Source: PALSA-612 sp035652235
GTDB lineage: Bacteria; Actinomycetota; Thermoleophilia; Gaiellales; Gaiellaceae
Assembly (NCBI GenBank): GCA_035652235.1
Contig: DASREE010000048.1
Span: 44,900-108,899, forward strand
Direction: 5' to 3'
Length of the DNA: 64,000 bases
The translations under genes and the position numbers were made by a program. The stretch's first letter is position 1; every line of letters starts with the position of its first letter. Of the stretch, positions 33,594 through 42,321 are shown one piece after another. The notes beneath the pieces are model-generated. The model was not told where the DNA came from. It did not search any database and saw nothing but the letters and a program-made list of their open reading frames with translations.

Positions 33594-35945
33594 GTGAGGC
33601 GGCGAACCCCGCTCGGTGCGCTCGCCGTGGCGTGCGCCCTGCTCGCGCTCCCGGGCGTGGCCGCGGCGTTCTTCGCCGACCCCGGCGGCGGTGCACCCGT
33701 CGGAGTCGGCTTCGACCGGCGCGGCCCGGGGACGCTCGTCGTGCAGACGCCCGTCTACCAGCTGACGCTGGCGAAGCAGAACGGGGCCCTGCTCGAGGTC
33801 TTCGACCGGACGAGCGACGAGCGCATCGTCGAGGGCGGCAACGGCTGCCTGTGGGGAGTGACGGCCGCCGGCGACGACGCGTACGTCGGCGGGTGCGCGT
33901 TCACGCCCTCGGGCTCGTCGCGCTTCTCGTATCGCTGGGACGAGGCGTCCTCGACACTGACCCTGACGTACGAGCCCGATCCGGCCGGCCAGCGCCCCGT
34001 GCGGGCGGTCGTCACCCTGCACGCCGCGCGGTCGTCCTTCGACCTGCGGTTGAGCCTGGAGAACCGGACCCAGCACCCGCTCGAGCGCGTCTCCTTCCCG
34101 GCCGACCTGATCGTCGACACGGGCCTCGTGGACGCGGGCTACGCGCCGAGCTTCCTACCCGGCGTCCGCCTGCGGCCGAGCTTCTTCTCGCGGCCGGGGA
34201 ACGACGTGCTCACGTACCCGTCGCGCTGGGCGTTCGCCGACTACCTCGCGCTCGACCTCGGCGGCTCGCACCTCGCCCTGTCCACCGTCAACCCGGCGCC
34301 GGCGCCGATCGCCCCGGTCGACCTCGGCTTCGTGCACTCGGGCGCAAGCGGCCGTCCCTGCTCGGACGCGTCGTTCTGCGTCGTGCACTCCTTCGACACC
34401 TGGATCGCTCCCGGCGCGCCCTGGACGAGCCCGCTCGTTCGCGTGCGCGTGGCGGAGCCCGTCGAGCAGACGATCGCCGACTACCGCACCGACAACGGCA
34501 TCGACGCCTATCCGTCCGTCGCCGACAAGGCCGGACCGCGCCTCGCCGTCCTCGCGCAGGCACCGCTCGTCAAGGCCGACCTGGGCAAGGGGCTTCCGGC
34601 CTTCCGCGACTGGGCCGCCGAGCTCGGCCGCCTGCCCTCGCCGGCGCTCCTCCACCCGGTCGCCTTCGGGCCCGGCGGCTTCGACGCGAGCGACCCCGAC
34701 GTGCTGCCGCCCGACTCGCGCTACGGCACGACCGGGGACTTCCGCACCGCGGTCGACGCGGCGCACCGGCTCGGGCAGCTCGTCATGCCCTACCTGAACG
34801 TGAGCTGGTGGAACCCGCAGTCGCCGACCGTCCAGAGCCTGCCGCCGCCGCTCACGCCGGCCTCGCTCGCCGTGCAGCGAAGCGGCGGCGCGCCGGTGAC
34901 CGAGCAGTTCAGCGGCCACGACGGCTACGTCGTCTCCCCGTTCGTGCCCTACGTCCGCCAGCGCGTCGACGAGGAGCTGGAGCGCTGGCGCACCGACGTG
35001 CCGGCGGACTGCCTGTTCTTCGACCAGATCGGCGCCCGGCCATGGCTGCGCGACTTCAACCCCTCGTCGCCGACGCCGCTCGCCTACGAGGACGGCTGGC
35101 TCGGCCTGATGTCCCCGTACGCCGACCGCTGCCTGATGGTCGAGGACGGCTGGGACCGTCTCGCCGCCACCTTCGTCGGCTTCGACGGCAGCCTGATGCT
35201 CATGCAGCGCGAGTTCGACTGGCTGGACGAGCAGTGGGGCGAGGGGACGTGGGAGCCGTTCCCGCTCGCCCTCTGGCTCTTCCACGACAAGGTGCTGCTG
35301 TACCAGCACGACCTGTACGACGAGACGCTGACGAGCGACCCGGAGATGCTGACCTGGAACCTGGCCTACGGGTACATGCTCTCGTACGCCTGGAACGACC
35401 TCACGCACACGCTCGACAGCCCGTGGCTCGGACTCGTGGCGGCGCTGCAGCGCGCGCTCGGGCCGCACTACGCCGGGGTGGCGCTGAGCTCGTACCGGAC
35501 GGTCGCCCACGGGGTGACGGAGACGCGATTCGGCGACTACGCCGTCCTCGCCGACTGGAGCCGGGCCGTGCCGTACGGCGTCGACGGCGACGTGATCGCG
35601 CCCGGGGGGTTCCTCGCCCGGACGGACGGCGGGTCGGTCATCGCCGGCGCGTTCACGGGCACGTTCGACGGGCACGCGCTGTCGGACGGCGTGCACTACC
35701 TCGTCGTCCAGCGCGGCCAGGACTCGGTGACGGTGGAGCAGCCGCTCGGAGCGGACACGTCGATCGCGGTCGAGCCACCGCCCGGATGGCACCCGGGAGC
35801 GCCGCTGCACGCGACCGCGCTCGCCGCGGACGGATCGGCGATCGGGGACGTGCCGGGTGCGGTCGAGGACGGCCGCTTCCTGTTCGAGTACGCCGCGGCC
35901 GTGCACGGGAGCGCCGTCGCCTCGTACCGCGTGAGCGCCGGTTAA
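33594..35945 (+). CDS. Secreted glycoside-hydrolase-like protein (DUF6259-type)
   Basis: 783 residues with an N-terminal signal peptide (LAVACALLALPGVAAAFF). The N-terminal third is a beta-sandwich typical of alpha-galactosidase-like enzymes; the middle looks like a TIM barrel with FDQIGARPW (candidate acidic nucleophile after a beta-strand) and MVEDGWDRLA (candidate acid), and FIRST-strand segment MPYLNVSWWNPQ; the C-terminal part is all-beta. I believe it is DUF6259-related but cannot assign a linkage. GTG 33594 lies 9 bases after TAGCGT. It lies directly before the tRNA and the sugar-catabolic region and could release the sugar that region uses. Confidence 0.65.
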   Translation: MRRRTPLGALAVACALLALPGVAAAFFADPGGGAPVGVGFDRRGPGTLVVQTPVYQLTLAKQNGALLEVFDRTSDERIVEGGNGCLWGVTAAGDDAYVGGCAFTPSGSSRFSYRWDEASSTLTLTYEPDPAGQRPVRAVVTLHAARSSFDLRLSLENRTQHPLERVSFPADLIVDTGLVDAGYAPSFLPGVRLRPSFFSRPGNDVLTYPSRWAFADYLALDLGGSHLALSTVNPAPAPIAPVDLGFVHSGASGRPCSDASFCVVHSFDTWIAPGAPWTSPLVRVRVAEPVEQTIADYRTDNGIDAYPSVADKAGPRLAVLAQAPLVKADLGKGLPAFRDWAAELGRLPSPALLHPVAFGPGGFDASDPDVLPPDSRYGTTGDFRTAVDAAHRLGQLVMPYLNVSWWNPQSPTVQSLPPPLTPASLAVQRSGGAPVTEQFSGHDGYVVSPFVPYVRQRVDEELERWRTDVPADCLFFDQIGARPWLRDFNPSSPTPLAYEDGWLGLMSPYADRCLMVEDGWDRLAATFVGFDGSLMLMQREFDWLDEQWGEGTWEPFPLALWLFHDKVLLYQHDLYDETLTSDPEMLTWNLAYGYMLSYAWNDLTHTLDSPWLGLVAALQRALGPHYAGVALSSYRTVAHGVTETRFGDYAVLADWSRAVPYGVDGDVIAPGGFLARTDGGSVIAGAFTGTFDGHALSDGVHYLVVQRGQDSVTVEQPLGADTSIAVEPPPGWHPGAPLHATALAADGSAIGDVPGAVEDGRFLFEYAAAVHGSAVASYRVSAG

Positions 35946-35956
35946 GCTGGCTGCGG

Positions 35957-36029
35957 GCCGGAGTAGCTCAGCTGGTAGAGCGGCGGTTTTGTAAACCGCG
36001 GGTCGTGGGTTCGAGTCCCGCCTCCGGCT
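35957..36029 (+). tRNA. tRNA-Thr (anticodon TGT)
   Basis: Complete 73-base cloverleaf: acceptor GCCGGAG/CTCCGGC, D-arm GCTC/GAGC with AGCTGGTA loop, anticodon stem GCGGT/ACCGC around TTTGTAA (anticodon TGT), 5-base variable region, T-arm GTGGG/CCCGC with TTCGAGT loop, discriminator T, no encoded CCA. It follows the DUF6259-type gene by 11 bases. Confidence 0.96.
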
Positions 36030-36220
36030 TCGCGGTCGGGCGCCGAGGCGTCCTGCTGGGCGGTCCCGTGGGGCCGCAACGGCGAGCTCGCCGGGACGGC
36101 GGGGGATCGCGCGCAGCCGAGGAGGCAGCACGAGCCGCCTGCCCGAGCGACGCGCTCCGCGGGCGCAGCCGAGGTAGCGGACGGCATGCAGTAGGATCGC
36201 ATCGCCGCCGAGGAGACGAG

Positions 36221-36946
36221 ATGACTGAGACCGACAACGCGATGTTCCCGCGGGTGGCCCGTGAGCCGCGTCTGTCCGACAAGGTCGCCGAGCTCCTGCT
36301 CGAGACGATCTTCCGCCGCGGCCTGCAGCCGGGAGACCGGCTTCCTTCCGAGCGCGAGCTCGGCGAGCAGTTCGGCGTGTCGCGCACCGTCGTTCGGGAG
36401 GCTGTCCGGGAGCTGGCGGCCAAGGGCCTGATCGAGGTGCGCACCGGCAGCGGGCTGCGCGTCGCGGCGGTCGACGCGGCGGCGGTGAGCGAGTCGATGA
36501 GCCTGTACCTGCGCGGAGGTTCGGTCGACTTCGCGCGCGTCCACGAGGTGCGGCGGCTCCTGGAGGTGGAGATCGCCGGCCTCGCCGCCGAGCGGGCGAC
36601 TGCAGAGCAGATCGAGGGGATCGACCGTGTGCGCCGACAGATGGAGGAGGCGATGGGCGACGACGTGGAGCGGGCGGCGGCGCTCGACCTCGAGTTCCAT
36701 CGCGCCATCGCCGGATCGACCGACAACCCGCTCTACCTGCTCCTGCTCGACTCGATCGGCGAAGCGCTGCTCGAGATCCGCCGGGAGAACCTGCGCAGCG
36801 GCGCCGGAGGCGAGACCCTGAAGGCGCACCGGCGCATCCTCGCTGCGATCGCCGACCACGACCGGAGCCGAGCACGCCGCGAGATGGCCGCGCATCTCGA
36901 TCACGTCGAGCGGCACTGGGTGAGCACGGCGACGCAGGCACGATGA
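36221..36946 (+). CDS. GntR-family regulator, FadR subfamily (FCD domain)
   Basis: 241 residues. N-terminal winged helix (about 15-82) with DRLPSERELGEQFGVSRTVVREAVRELAAKGLIE, cut here as the canonical GntR signature starting near residue 40; the C-terminal all-helical FCD domain has metal-binding residues in HEVRRLLEVEIAGLAAER, DLEFHRAIAG and a late HRRILAAI/HLDHVERHW. FadR-type regulators usually sense acid sugars or their keto derivatives. It overlaps the VOC gene (ATGA) and heads the catabolic region; candidate operator sites RTCRTAYARY lie before five neighbouring units. A TAGGAT box is at 36192-36197; ATG 36221 follows CGAGGAGACG. Confidence 0.9.
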   Translation: MTETDNAMFPRVAREPRLSDKVAELLLETIFRRGLQPGDRLPSERELGEQFGVSRTVVREAVRELAAKGLIEVRTGSGLRVAAVDAAAVSESMSLYLRGGSVDFARVHEVRRLLEVEIAGLAAERATAEQIEGIDRVRRQMEEAMGDDVERAAALDLEFHRAIAGSTDNPLYLLLLDSIGEALLEIRRENLRSGAGGETLKAHRRILAAIADHDRSRARREMAAHLDHVERHWVSTATQAR

Positions 36947-37383
36947 CGGTGGTCCGCAGGCTCGACCACGTCGCCGTCGCCGTTCGCGACACGGAGGAGG
37001 CGCTGAGGACGTTCTGCAACCGCCTCGGCCTTCGCGTCGTCCATTCGGAAGAGCTGGCATCGCCGCCGGTGCGGCTGACCTACCTCGACTGCGGCAACGC
37101 GTACCTGCAGCTCGTGCAGCCGCTCGATCGCGACGCCGAGCTGGCGCGCTGGATCGACGAGCACGGCGAGGGCCTTCACCACCTGTGCTTCGGCGTCGAC
37201 GACGCGCTGGCCGGGGCGTCGGCGCTCGCCCCCGCCGGTGCGCCGCCGCCTGTTCGCGGGAGCGGGCGGGGCCGTCCATCCGCCTTCGTGCCCGGCGACC
37301 CGCCGCACGGGGTGCGGCTCGAGTGCACGGATTTCAGCCGCCACGAGGACGTCGACGAGTCGCCGGGATGGCTGCCGGGCTGA
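36943..37383 (+). CDS. VOC-superfamily (glyoxalase-like) protein
   Basis: 146 residues with two beta-alpha-beta-beta-beta modules: RRLDHVAVAVRDTEEALRTF at the start and HHLCFGVDDALAG near 80; His in LDHVAV, Gln in YLQLVQ, His in LHHLCF and Glu in RLECTDF are likely metal ligands. Closest in layout to methylmalonyl-CoA epimerase and lactoylglutathione lyase. Coupled to the GntR gene by ATGA overlap, so it probably serves the same catabolic pathway, perhaps as an epimerase or isomerase of a keto-sugar acid. Confidence 0.82.
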   Translation: MTVVRRLDHVAVAVRDTEEALRTFCNRLGLRVVHSEELASPPVRLTYLDCGNAYLQLVQPLDRDAELARWIDEHGEGLHHLCFGVDDALAGASALAPAGAPPPVRGSGRGRPSAFVPGDPPHGVRLECTDFSRHEDVDESPGWLPG

Positions 37384-37406
37384 CAGGGTCGGCCGCGATG
37401 GCAAAC

Positions 37407-37425
37407 TGGTAGGCCGTCGTATAGC
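37407..37425 (+). promoter_or_regulatory. Candidate operator/-10 upstream of the zinc dehydrogenase gene
   Basis: TGGTAGGCCGTCGTATAGC; its last ten bases (37416-37425) match RTCRTAYARY and include the -10 TATAGC. It matches 49488-49506 at 16 of 19 positions. Confidence 0.55.
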
Positions 37426-37437
37426 TTCTCTCGAGGA

Positions 37438-38442
37438 GTGCGCCAGCTCGTCTTCGCCGGCCCTTTCCGCCTCCTCGTCGAGGAGGCGACGCCTGCGCCC
37501 CTGCGAGCCGGAGAGATCCGCCTCGCCGTTCACTCGGCCGGCGTGTGCGGCTCCGACGTCCACGGCTACGCCGGGGTGAACAGCCGCCGCAGAGCGGGCA
37601 TGGTCATGGGGCACGAGGTGGTCGGCACGATCTGCGAGCTCGGGCCGGGAGTCGACGGTGTCGCGGTCGGGGACACGGTCGCCGTCAACCCCGTGCTGTC
37701 CTGCGGTGCGTGCGAGCTGTGCTCGGCCGGCGACGAGAACCTCTGCGAGCAGCGGCGGATCTACGGCTGCGTGCCCGGACTCCCCGGGGCGTACGCCGAC
37801 TTCCTGACCGTCCCTGCGGCCAACGTCGTCCCGTTCGGCGGCGCCGCGCCGGTCGAGTGGGGCGCTCTCGTCGAGCCGCTCGCCGTGGGAGCGCACGCCG
37901 TCGCGGTCGGCGGCGTCCGCGAGCGCGACGCCGTGCTGGTGATCGGAGCTGGTCCGATCGGGCTGGGCGCAGCGCTCGCCGCGCGGCGGGCGGGTGCCGG
38001 CGAGGTGCTCCTCAGCGAGCCGAACGCGCACCGGCGGCAGGTGGCGGGAAAGCTCGGCTTCCGCGCGGTCGACCCCGCCACCGAGGACGTGCCGACATCG
38101 GCGTTCCCGATCTGCTTCGACTGCGTCGGCTTCTCGGCCACGCTCGCGACCGCGCTCGCGGCCGTCCCGCCGCGAGGACGCGTCGTGTTCGTCGGTCTCG
38201 CCGAGGAGACGATCGACCTTCCGGCCGCCCCGTTGATGGTCGGCGAGCGGCGGATCGCCGGGTCGTCCGCCTACACGATGCGCGACTTCCGCGAGACGGC
38301 GGCATGGATCGCCTCGGGCGCGGACGACCTGTCGCCGATGATCGAGCGGCGGGTCGGCCTGGACGAGCTGCCGGCCGTGTTCGACGGGTACGCTCGAGGG
38401 ACGCTCGACGCCGTCAAGACGCTGCTGCAAGCGCAGGCCTGA
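37438..38442 (+). CDS. Zinc-dependent medium-chain sugar/alcohol dehydrogenase
   Basis: 334 residues of the sorbitol/threonine dehydrogenase type. Catalytic zinc region AGVCGSDVHGY near residue 35 and GHEVVGTI near 58; structural zinc loop with four Cys in CGACELCSAGDENLC near 86; Rossmann motif VIGAGPIGLGAALAA near 165. It probably oxidises a secondary hydroxyl of a sugar, sugar alcohol or sugar acid with NAD+. GTG 37438 is the start; the ribosome site GAGGA is very close. The ABC ATPase gene follows after 16 bases. Confidence 0.88.
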   Translation: MRQLVFAGPFRLLVEEATPAPLRAGEIRLAVHSAGVCGSDVHGYAGVNSRRRAGMVMGHEVVGTICELGPGVDGVAVGDTVAVNPVLSCGACELCSAGDENLCEQRRIYGCVPGLPGAYADFLTVPAANVVPFGGAAPVEWGALVEPLAVGAHAVAVGGVRERDAVLVIGAGPIGLGAALAARRAGAGEVLLSEPNAHRRQVAGKLGFRAVDPATEDVPTSAFPICFDCVGFSATLATALAAVPPRGRVVFVGLAEETIDLPAAPLMVGERRIAGSSAYTMRDFRETAAWIASGADDLSPMIERRVGLDELPAVFDGYARGTLDAVKTLLQAQA

Positions 38443-38458
38443 CCGCCGGGGAGGACCG

Positions 38459-39670
38459 ATGGCCCGCGTCACGCTCGAGGACGTCAGCAAGACCTATCAG
38501 GACGGGACGCTCGCCGTCGACCACCTCACCCTGGACATCGCCGACGGCGAGCTGGTGGTCTTCGTCGGCCCCTCCGGCTGCGGTAAGACGACCGCTCTGA
38601 GGATGGTGGCCGGCCTGGAGGAGATCACCTCGGGGACGATCACGATCGGCGACCGGGTGGTCAACCGGTTGCCGCCCCGCGAGCGCGACGTGGCCATGGT
38701 GTTCCAGAACTACGCGCTCTACCCGCACAAGTCGGTGTACGACAACCTCGCCTTCCCGTTGAGGCTGCGCGGACTGCCGAAGGAGGACGTCGACCAGCGG
38801 GTGCGCCGGATCGCCCGCCTGCTCGAGCTCGAGGATCAGCTGCCGCGGCGGCCGCGGCAGCTCTCCGGCGGTCAGCGCCAGCGGGTGGCGATGGGACGCG
38901 CGATCGTCCGCGAGCCCCAGGCGTTCCTGATGGACGAGCCGCTCTCCAACCTCGACGCGAAGCTGCGCACGCAGATGCGGGCGGAGATCAGCCTCCTGCA
39001 CAAGGAGCTCGGCACGACGACGATCTACGTGACGCACGACCAGGTGGAGGCGATGACGCTCGGACAGCGAGTCGTCGTGCTGCGCAAGGGCGAGCTGCAG
39101 CAGGTCGCGCCGCCGCAGCAGCTGTACGACGACCCCCGCAACCTGTTCGTCGCGGGGTTCATCGGGAGCCCGGCGATGAACTTCGTCGAGGCCGCAGTCG
39201 AGCAGGCCGACGGTGCGCTGTGGGCCGTGGTCGGCGAGCAGCGGCTGCGCGTCGACGAGCAGGAGCACGCCCTCCACCGGGGCCTCGCCGCGCGTGCCGG
39301 CAGCCGCGTCATCCTCGGCCTTCGGCCCGAGCATCTCCAGGACGCCGCCCTGGCGCCGGCGACGCCTCCCGAGCGACGGCTCGCAGGCGTCGTCCGGCTG
39401 AAGGAAGCCCTCGGCTCCGAGGTGATCGTGCACTTCCAGATCGAGGCGGCGCCGGCTGTGAGGCCCGAGCTGCGCGAGCTGACCGAGGACATCGACGAGT
39501 CGGCGCTTCTGGGGCAGCTCGATCACGATCGGCGGCTTCGGCGGACGGCCCTCATCGCCCGCTTCGCCGTCGCGACGACCGTACAGGAGGACGAGCGGGC
39601 GATGCTCGCCGTCGCGCCGGGAGCGCTCCGCTTCTTCGAGCCGGAGACCGGCGAGCGAATCGGCGCGTAG
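38459..39670 (+). CDS. Sugar ABC transporter ATP-binding protein (MalK/UgpC type)
   Basis: 403 residues: Walker A GPSGCGKTTALRMVAG near 37, Q-loop VFQNYALYPH, signature LSGGQRQRVAMGRA near 135, Walker B FLMDEPLSNLD near 155 and H-loop VTHDQVEAM; then a C-terminal TOBE/OB regulatory domain (from about 240) with RVILGLRPEHL. Energises import through the two permeases encoded downstream. ATG follows GGGAGG. It lies between the dehydrogenase and the binding-protein gene; some actinobacteria share one MsiK ATPase, but here it is cluster-encoded. Confidence 0.93.
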   Translation: MARVTLEDVSKTYQDGTLAVDHLTLDIADGELVVFVGPSGCGKTTALRMVAGLEEITSGTITIGDRVVNRLPPRERDVAMVFQNYALYPHKSVYDNLAFPLRLRGLPKEDVDQRVRRIARLLELEDQLPRRPRQLSGGQRQRVAMGRAIVREPQAFLMDEPLSNLDAKLRTQMRAEISLLHKELGTTTIYVTHDQVEAMTLGQRVVVLRKGELQQVAPPQQLYDDPRNLFVAGFIGSPAMNFVEAAVEQADGALWAVVGEQRLRVDEQEHALHRGLAARAGSRVILGLRPEHLQDAALAPATPPERRLAGVVRLKEALGSEVIVHFQIEAAPAVRPELRELTEDIDESALLGQLDHDRRLRRTALIARFAVATTVQEDERAMLAVAPGALRFFEPETGERIGA

Positions 39671-39739
39671 CGGCACGGCGGGGCCGTCGGCGTGCGCGCC
39701 GCTTGACGGCGCCCCCCGGCCACGCGATGATCCTCACCG

Positions 39740-39749
39740 GTCATACAGC
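39740..39749 (+). promoter_or_regulatory. Candidate operator/-10 upstream of the binding-protein gene
   Basis: GTCATACAGC matches RTCRTAYARY and includes TACAGC as a -10 candidate 23 bases before the start codon; the ribosome site AAGGGAGG follows at 39757. Confidence 0.5.
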
Positions 39750-39772
39750 GTGCCATAAGGGAGGTGCTGCAC

Positions 39773-41380
39773 GTGAGCGACGAGTTCGTGCGACCGGAGG
39801 ACATCGAGGACGTCGGCCTCGACCCGGGCGTGCTGGAGCGGCCCATGGGCCGGAAGGACTTCTTTCTCAACGCTGCCAAGCTGACGGCCGCCGCCGCGGC
39901 CGCCGGGCCGTTCTTCATGAGCCGCAGCCACGCCGACGCCGCGCTCCGCGCCATGGGTCGCGCGTCGGCCTCCGATCCGGCGGTGATCGCGGTCAACGCG
40001 GCGAAGAAGTTCAAGGGGGTCACCCTCAACCACACCTACGAGGCCGGACTGCAGGCGCTCGACCCGAAGAACTTCTCCGGCCCGTTGTGGAAGAAGCTGA
40101 CGGGCATCAGCCTGAACGTGATCGAGCTCGACCACGCAAGCCAGTTCTCGAAGGTGATCGCCAGCCATCTCGCGCACTCGAGCGCGTACGACCTGGTCGA
40201 CATCGAGCCGGCCTGGGTGCCGTCGATGGCCGAGAACGGCACGATCCTGGCGATCGACAGCTTCCTCAAGAAGTACGACCCGGCGGGAGTGATGCTCAAG
40301 GACATGCACCCGCTGTACCAGCCGCTCGCCACCTGGAAGGGCAAGCGGTACGGCTTCTTCGACGACGGCGACATGTTCGCCGTCTACTACCGCACCGACA
40401 TCTTCGGCGACCCGAAGCTGCAGAAGGCGTACAAGGCGAAGTACAAGCAGGCCCTGCGCGTCCCTCAGTCGTGGGACGAGTACGCGCAGGTCGCGCACTT
40501 CATCACCGACCAGCTGGCGCCGAAGGTGTACGGGACCGGCGCCTTCCGCAAGCTGAACGGCCCCGGCAACCACTGGTCGTTCTACCAGGAGCTGGCGGCA
40601 AACGGCGGCGCGATCTTCAACTCGAGCACGATGAAGGCGACGATCAACTCGCCGCAGGGCGTGAAGACGCTCAAGCAGATGATCGACCAGAACAAGGCGT
40701 CCATCCCCGGCGTCGAGCAGATGGACGCGGTCTCGGAGTGGGTCGCCTGGGTGCAGGGGAAGCTGGCGATGATCTTCTCGTGGCCGCCCACGGGTCGGCT
40801 GTCGGAGAACTACTCGCAGCGGTCGAAGGCGTTCACCTTCATCCCGCACTCGAAGATCGCGGGCAAGGTCGGCTATGCGCTGATCCCGACCGGCCACGGC
40901 GAGATGGCGTCCGGGTACGTGAAGGCGGTCACCTCCGACTCGAAGAACCCGGAGGCCGCCTACCTGCTCATGCAGTGGATGTGCAGCCCGACGATCTCGA
41001 CGCAGCGGGTGATGCTGCCCTACGCGCTGCGCGACCCGTACCGCATCTCGCACTACACGTCGCCCAAGTACCGGGCGCTGTGGCGGCACGCGCGCCAGTA
41101 CCTCGTCAACCTGGCCAACGCGGCGAACGAGGGCGTGCTCAACCCGATCATGCCCGGGACGGCCGACTACGCGGTCGCCCTCGACCGGGCGTGCACGTCC
41201 GCCTACGCGGGCACGGACCCCAAGAAGGCGCTCGACACGGCGGCAGGGGAATGGAACACGCTGACGAGCCGGCTCGGCACCTCGAGCCAGCGCACGGCCT
41301 ACCTCGAGTTCCTCAAGCTGCCGGGCTCGTCGGCGAAGAACACGATCGCGGCGGCGGGCAAGGCGGTGCACATCAGCTAG
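39773..41380 (+). CDS. Family 1 sugar-binding protein of the ABC importer
   Basis: 535 residues, longer than the usual 420-450. After a 28-residue acidic N-terminal extension comes GRKDFFLNAAKLTAAAAAAG, which resembles a Tat signal with RK in place of RR, or a Sec signal; no lipobox Cys is present. The mature part has typical family-1 segments (DLVDIEPAWVPSMAENGTI, WKGKRYGFFDDGDMFAVYYR, PQSWDEYAQVAHFI). GTG 39773 is chosen 8 bases after AAGGGAGG rather than the in-frame GTG 39764 abutting that site. It delivers substrate to the adjacent permeases. Confidence 0.88.
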   Translation: MSDEFVRPEDIEDVGLDPGVLERPMGRKDFFLNAAKLTAAAAAAGPFFMSRSHADAALRAMGRASASDPAVIAVNAAKKFKGVTLNHTYEAGLQALDPKNFSGPLWKKLTGISLNVIELDHASQFSKVIASHLAHSSAYDLVDIEPAWVPSMAENGTILAIDSFLKKYDPAGVMLKDMHPLYQPLATWKGKRYGFFDDGDMFAVYYRTDIFGDPKLQKAYKAKYKQALRVPQSWDEYAQVAHFITDQLAPKVYGTGAFRKLNGPGNHWSFYQELAANGGAIFNSSTMKATINSPQGVKTLKQMIDQNKASIPGVEQMDAVSEWVAWVQGKLAMIFSWPPTGRLSENYSQRSKAFTFIPHSKIAGKVGYALIPTGHGEMASGYVKAVTSDSKNPEAAYLLMQWMCSPTISTQRVMLPYALRDPYRISHYTSPKYRALWRHARQYLVNLANAANEGVLNPIMPGTADYAVALDRACTSAYAGTDPKKALDTAAGEWNTLTSRLGTSSQRTAYLEFLKLPGSSAKNTIAAAGKAVHIS

Positions 41381-41402
41381 CGCACGTCTCGCGTCGCGGT
41401 CG

Positions 41403-42320
41403 ATGGCTGCCGTAACGGCAACGCTCAGGGGGCGGCGCGCCGCCGCCTCCTGGGCGGACCGCCACATCCAGTACCTGCTCGTCGCGCCGGCCATCGTCCT
41501 GATCCTGGCCGTGACGCTGTATCCGCTCGGCTACTCGATCTGGGTCGACTTCGTCAACTACGACGCCCAGATTCCCGGTCACGCCTGGGTCGGTCTCGAC
41601 AACTTCAAGGCGGTCGTCGAGGACCCGGTCGCGCAGCAGGCGCTCGTCCACACGATCTGGCTGGCGGCCTCGGCGGTCGCGCTCGAGCTCGTCCTCGGCC
41701 TGCTGCTCGCGCTGGCGATGCTGCGGCCGTTCCCGGGGAGGCGATGGCTGATCACGATCATCGTCCTGCCGCTGTTCATGGCGCCGGTGATCGTGGGCCA
41801 GTTCTGGTCGCTGCTCGTCACGGAGCCGTTCGGGCCCCTCAACTGGCTGATCGGCCAGGTGGCCGGGCACGCGGTGCACATCAACTGGACGACGGCGACT
41901 CCCTGGAACTACGTGACCATCATCCTCGCCGACGCCTGGCAGTGGACGCCGTTCATGTTCGTGATCATCCTCGCCGGGCTGGCGTCGATCCCCGACGAGC
42001 TGTACGAGGCCGCGGACCTCGATGGCGCGAAACCGCTGCGCTCGTTCTTCTGGGTGACGCTGCCACTGCTGATGCCGATCCTCATCCTCGCGGTCACGTT
42101 CCGGCTGCTCGACGCGGTCAAGCTGTTCGACGTGATCTACGTGCTGACGGGAGGCGGGCCCGGGACCGACACCTACACGGCCTCGTTCTACCTCTACCAG
42201 CAGGGGTACCAGCTCTTCCATCTCGGCCCGGCGACGGCCGGAAGCTGGATCTTCCTGCTCATGATCATCGTCGTCGCCTCGTTCCTCGTCCGCCGGCTGC
42301 TGCAGCCGCAGCTCGCCTGA
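41403..42320 (+). CDS. Sugar ABC transporter permease (MalF/UgpA type)
   Basis: 305 residues, six predicted helices, first at about 24-45 (LLVAPAIVLILAVTLYPLGY). The cytoplasmic EAA loop is LYEAADLDGAKPLRSFFWVTLP near 206-227, which docks on the ATPase. GGPGTDTYTASFYLYQQGY is the familiar loop of CUT1 permeases. It follows the binding-protein gene by 22 bases and precedes the second permease by one base. Confidence 0.92.
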   Translation: MAAVTATLRGRRAAASWADRHIQYLLVAPAIVLILAVTLYPLGYSIWVDFVNYDAQIPGHAWVGLDNFKAVVEDPVAQQALVHTIWLAASAVALELVLGLLLALAMLRPFPGRRWLITIIVLPLFMAPVIVGQFWSLLVTEPFGPLNWLIGQVAGHAVHINWTTATPWNYVTIILADAWQWTPFMFVIILAGLASIPDELYEAADLDGAKPLRSFFWVTLPLLMPILILAVTFRLLDAVKLFDVIYVLTGGGPGTDTYTASFYLYQQGYQLFHLGPATAGSWIFLLMIIVVASFLVRRLLQPQLA

Positions 42321-42321
42321 C

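Noticed and set aside
35957..36029. tRNA-Thr as an attachment site with a mobile island
   Set aside because: No integrase, no second copy of the tRNA 3' end found near 56.6 kb, so an att site cannot be supported.
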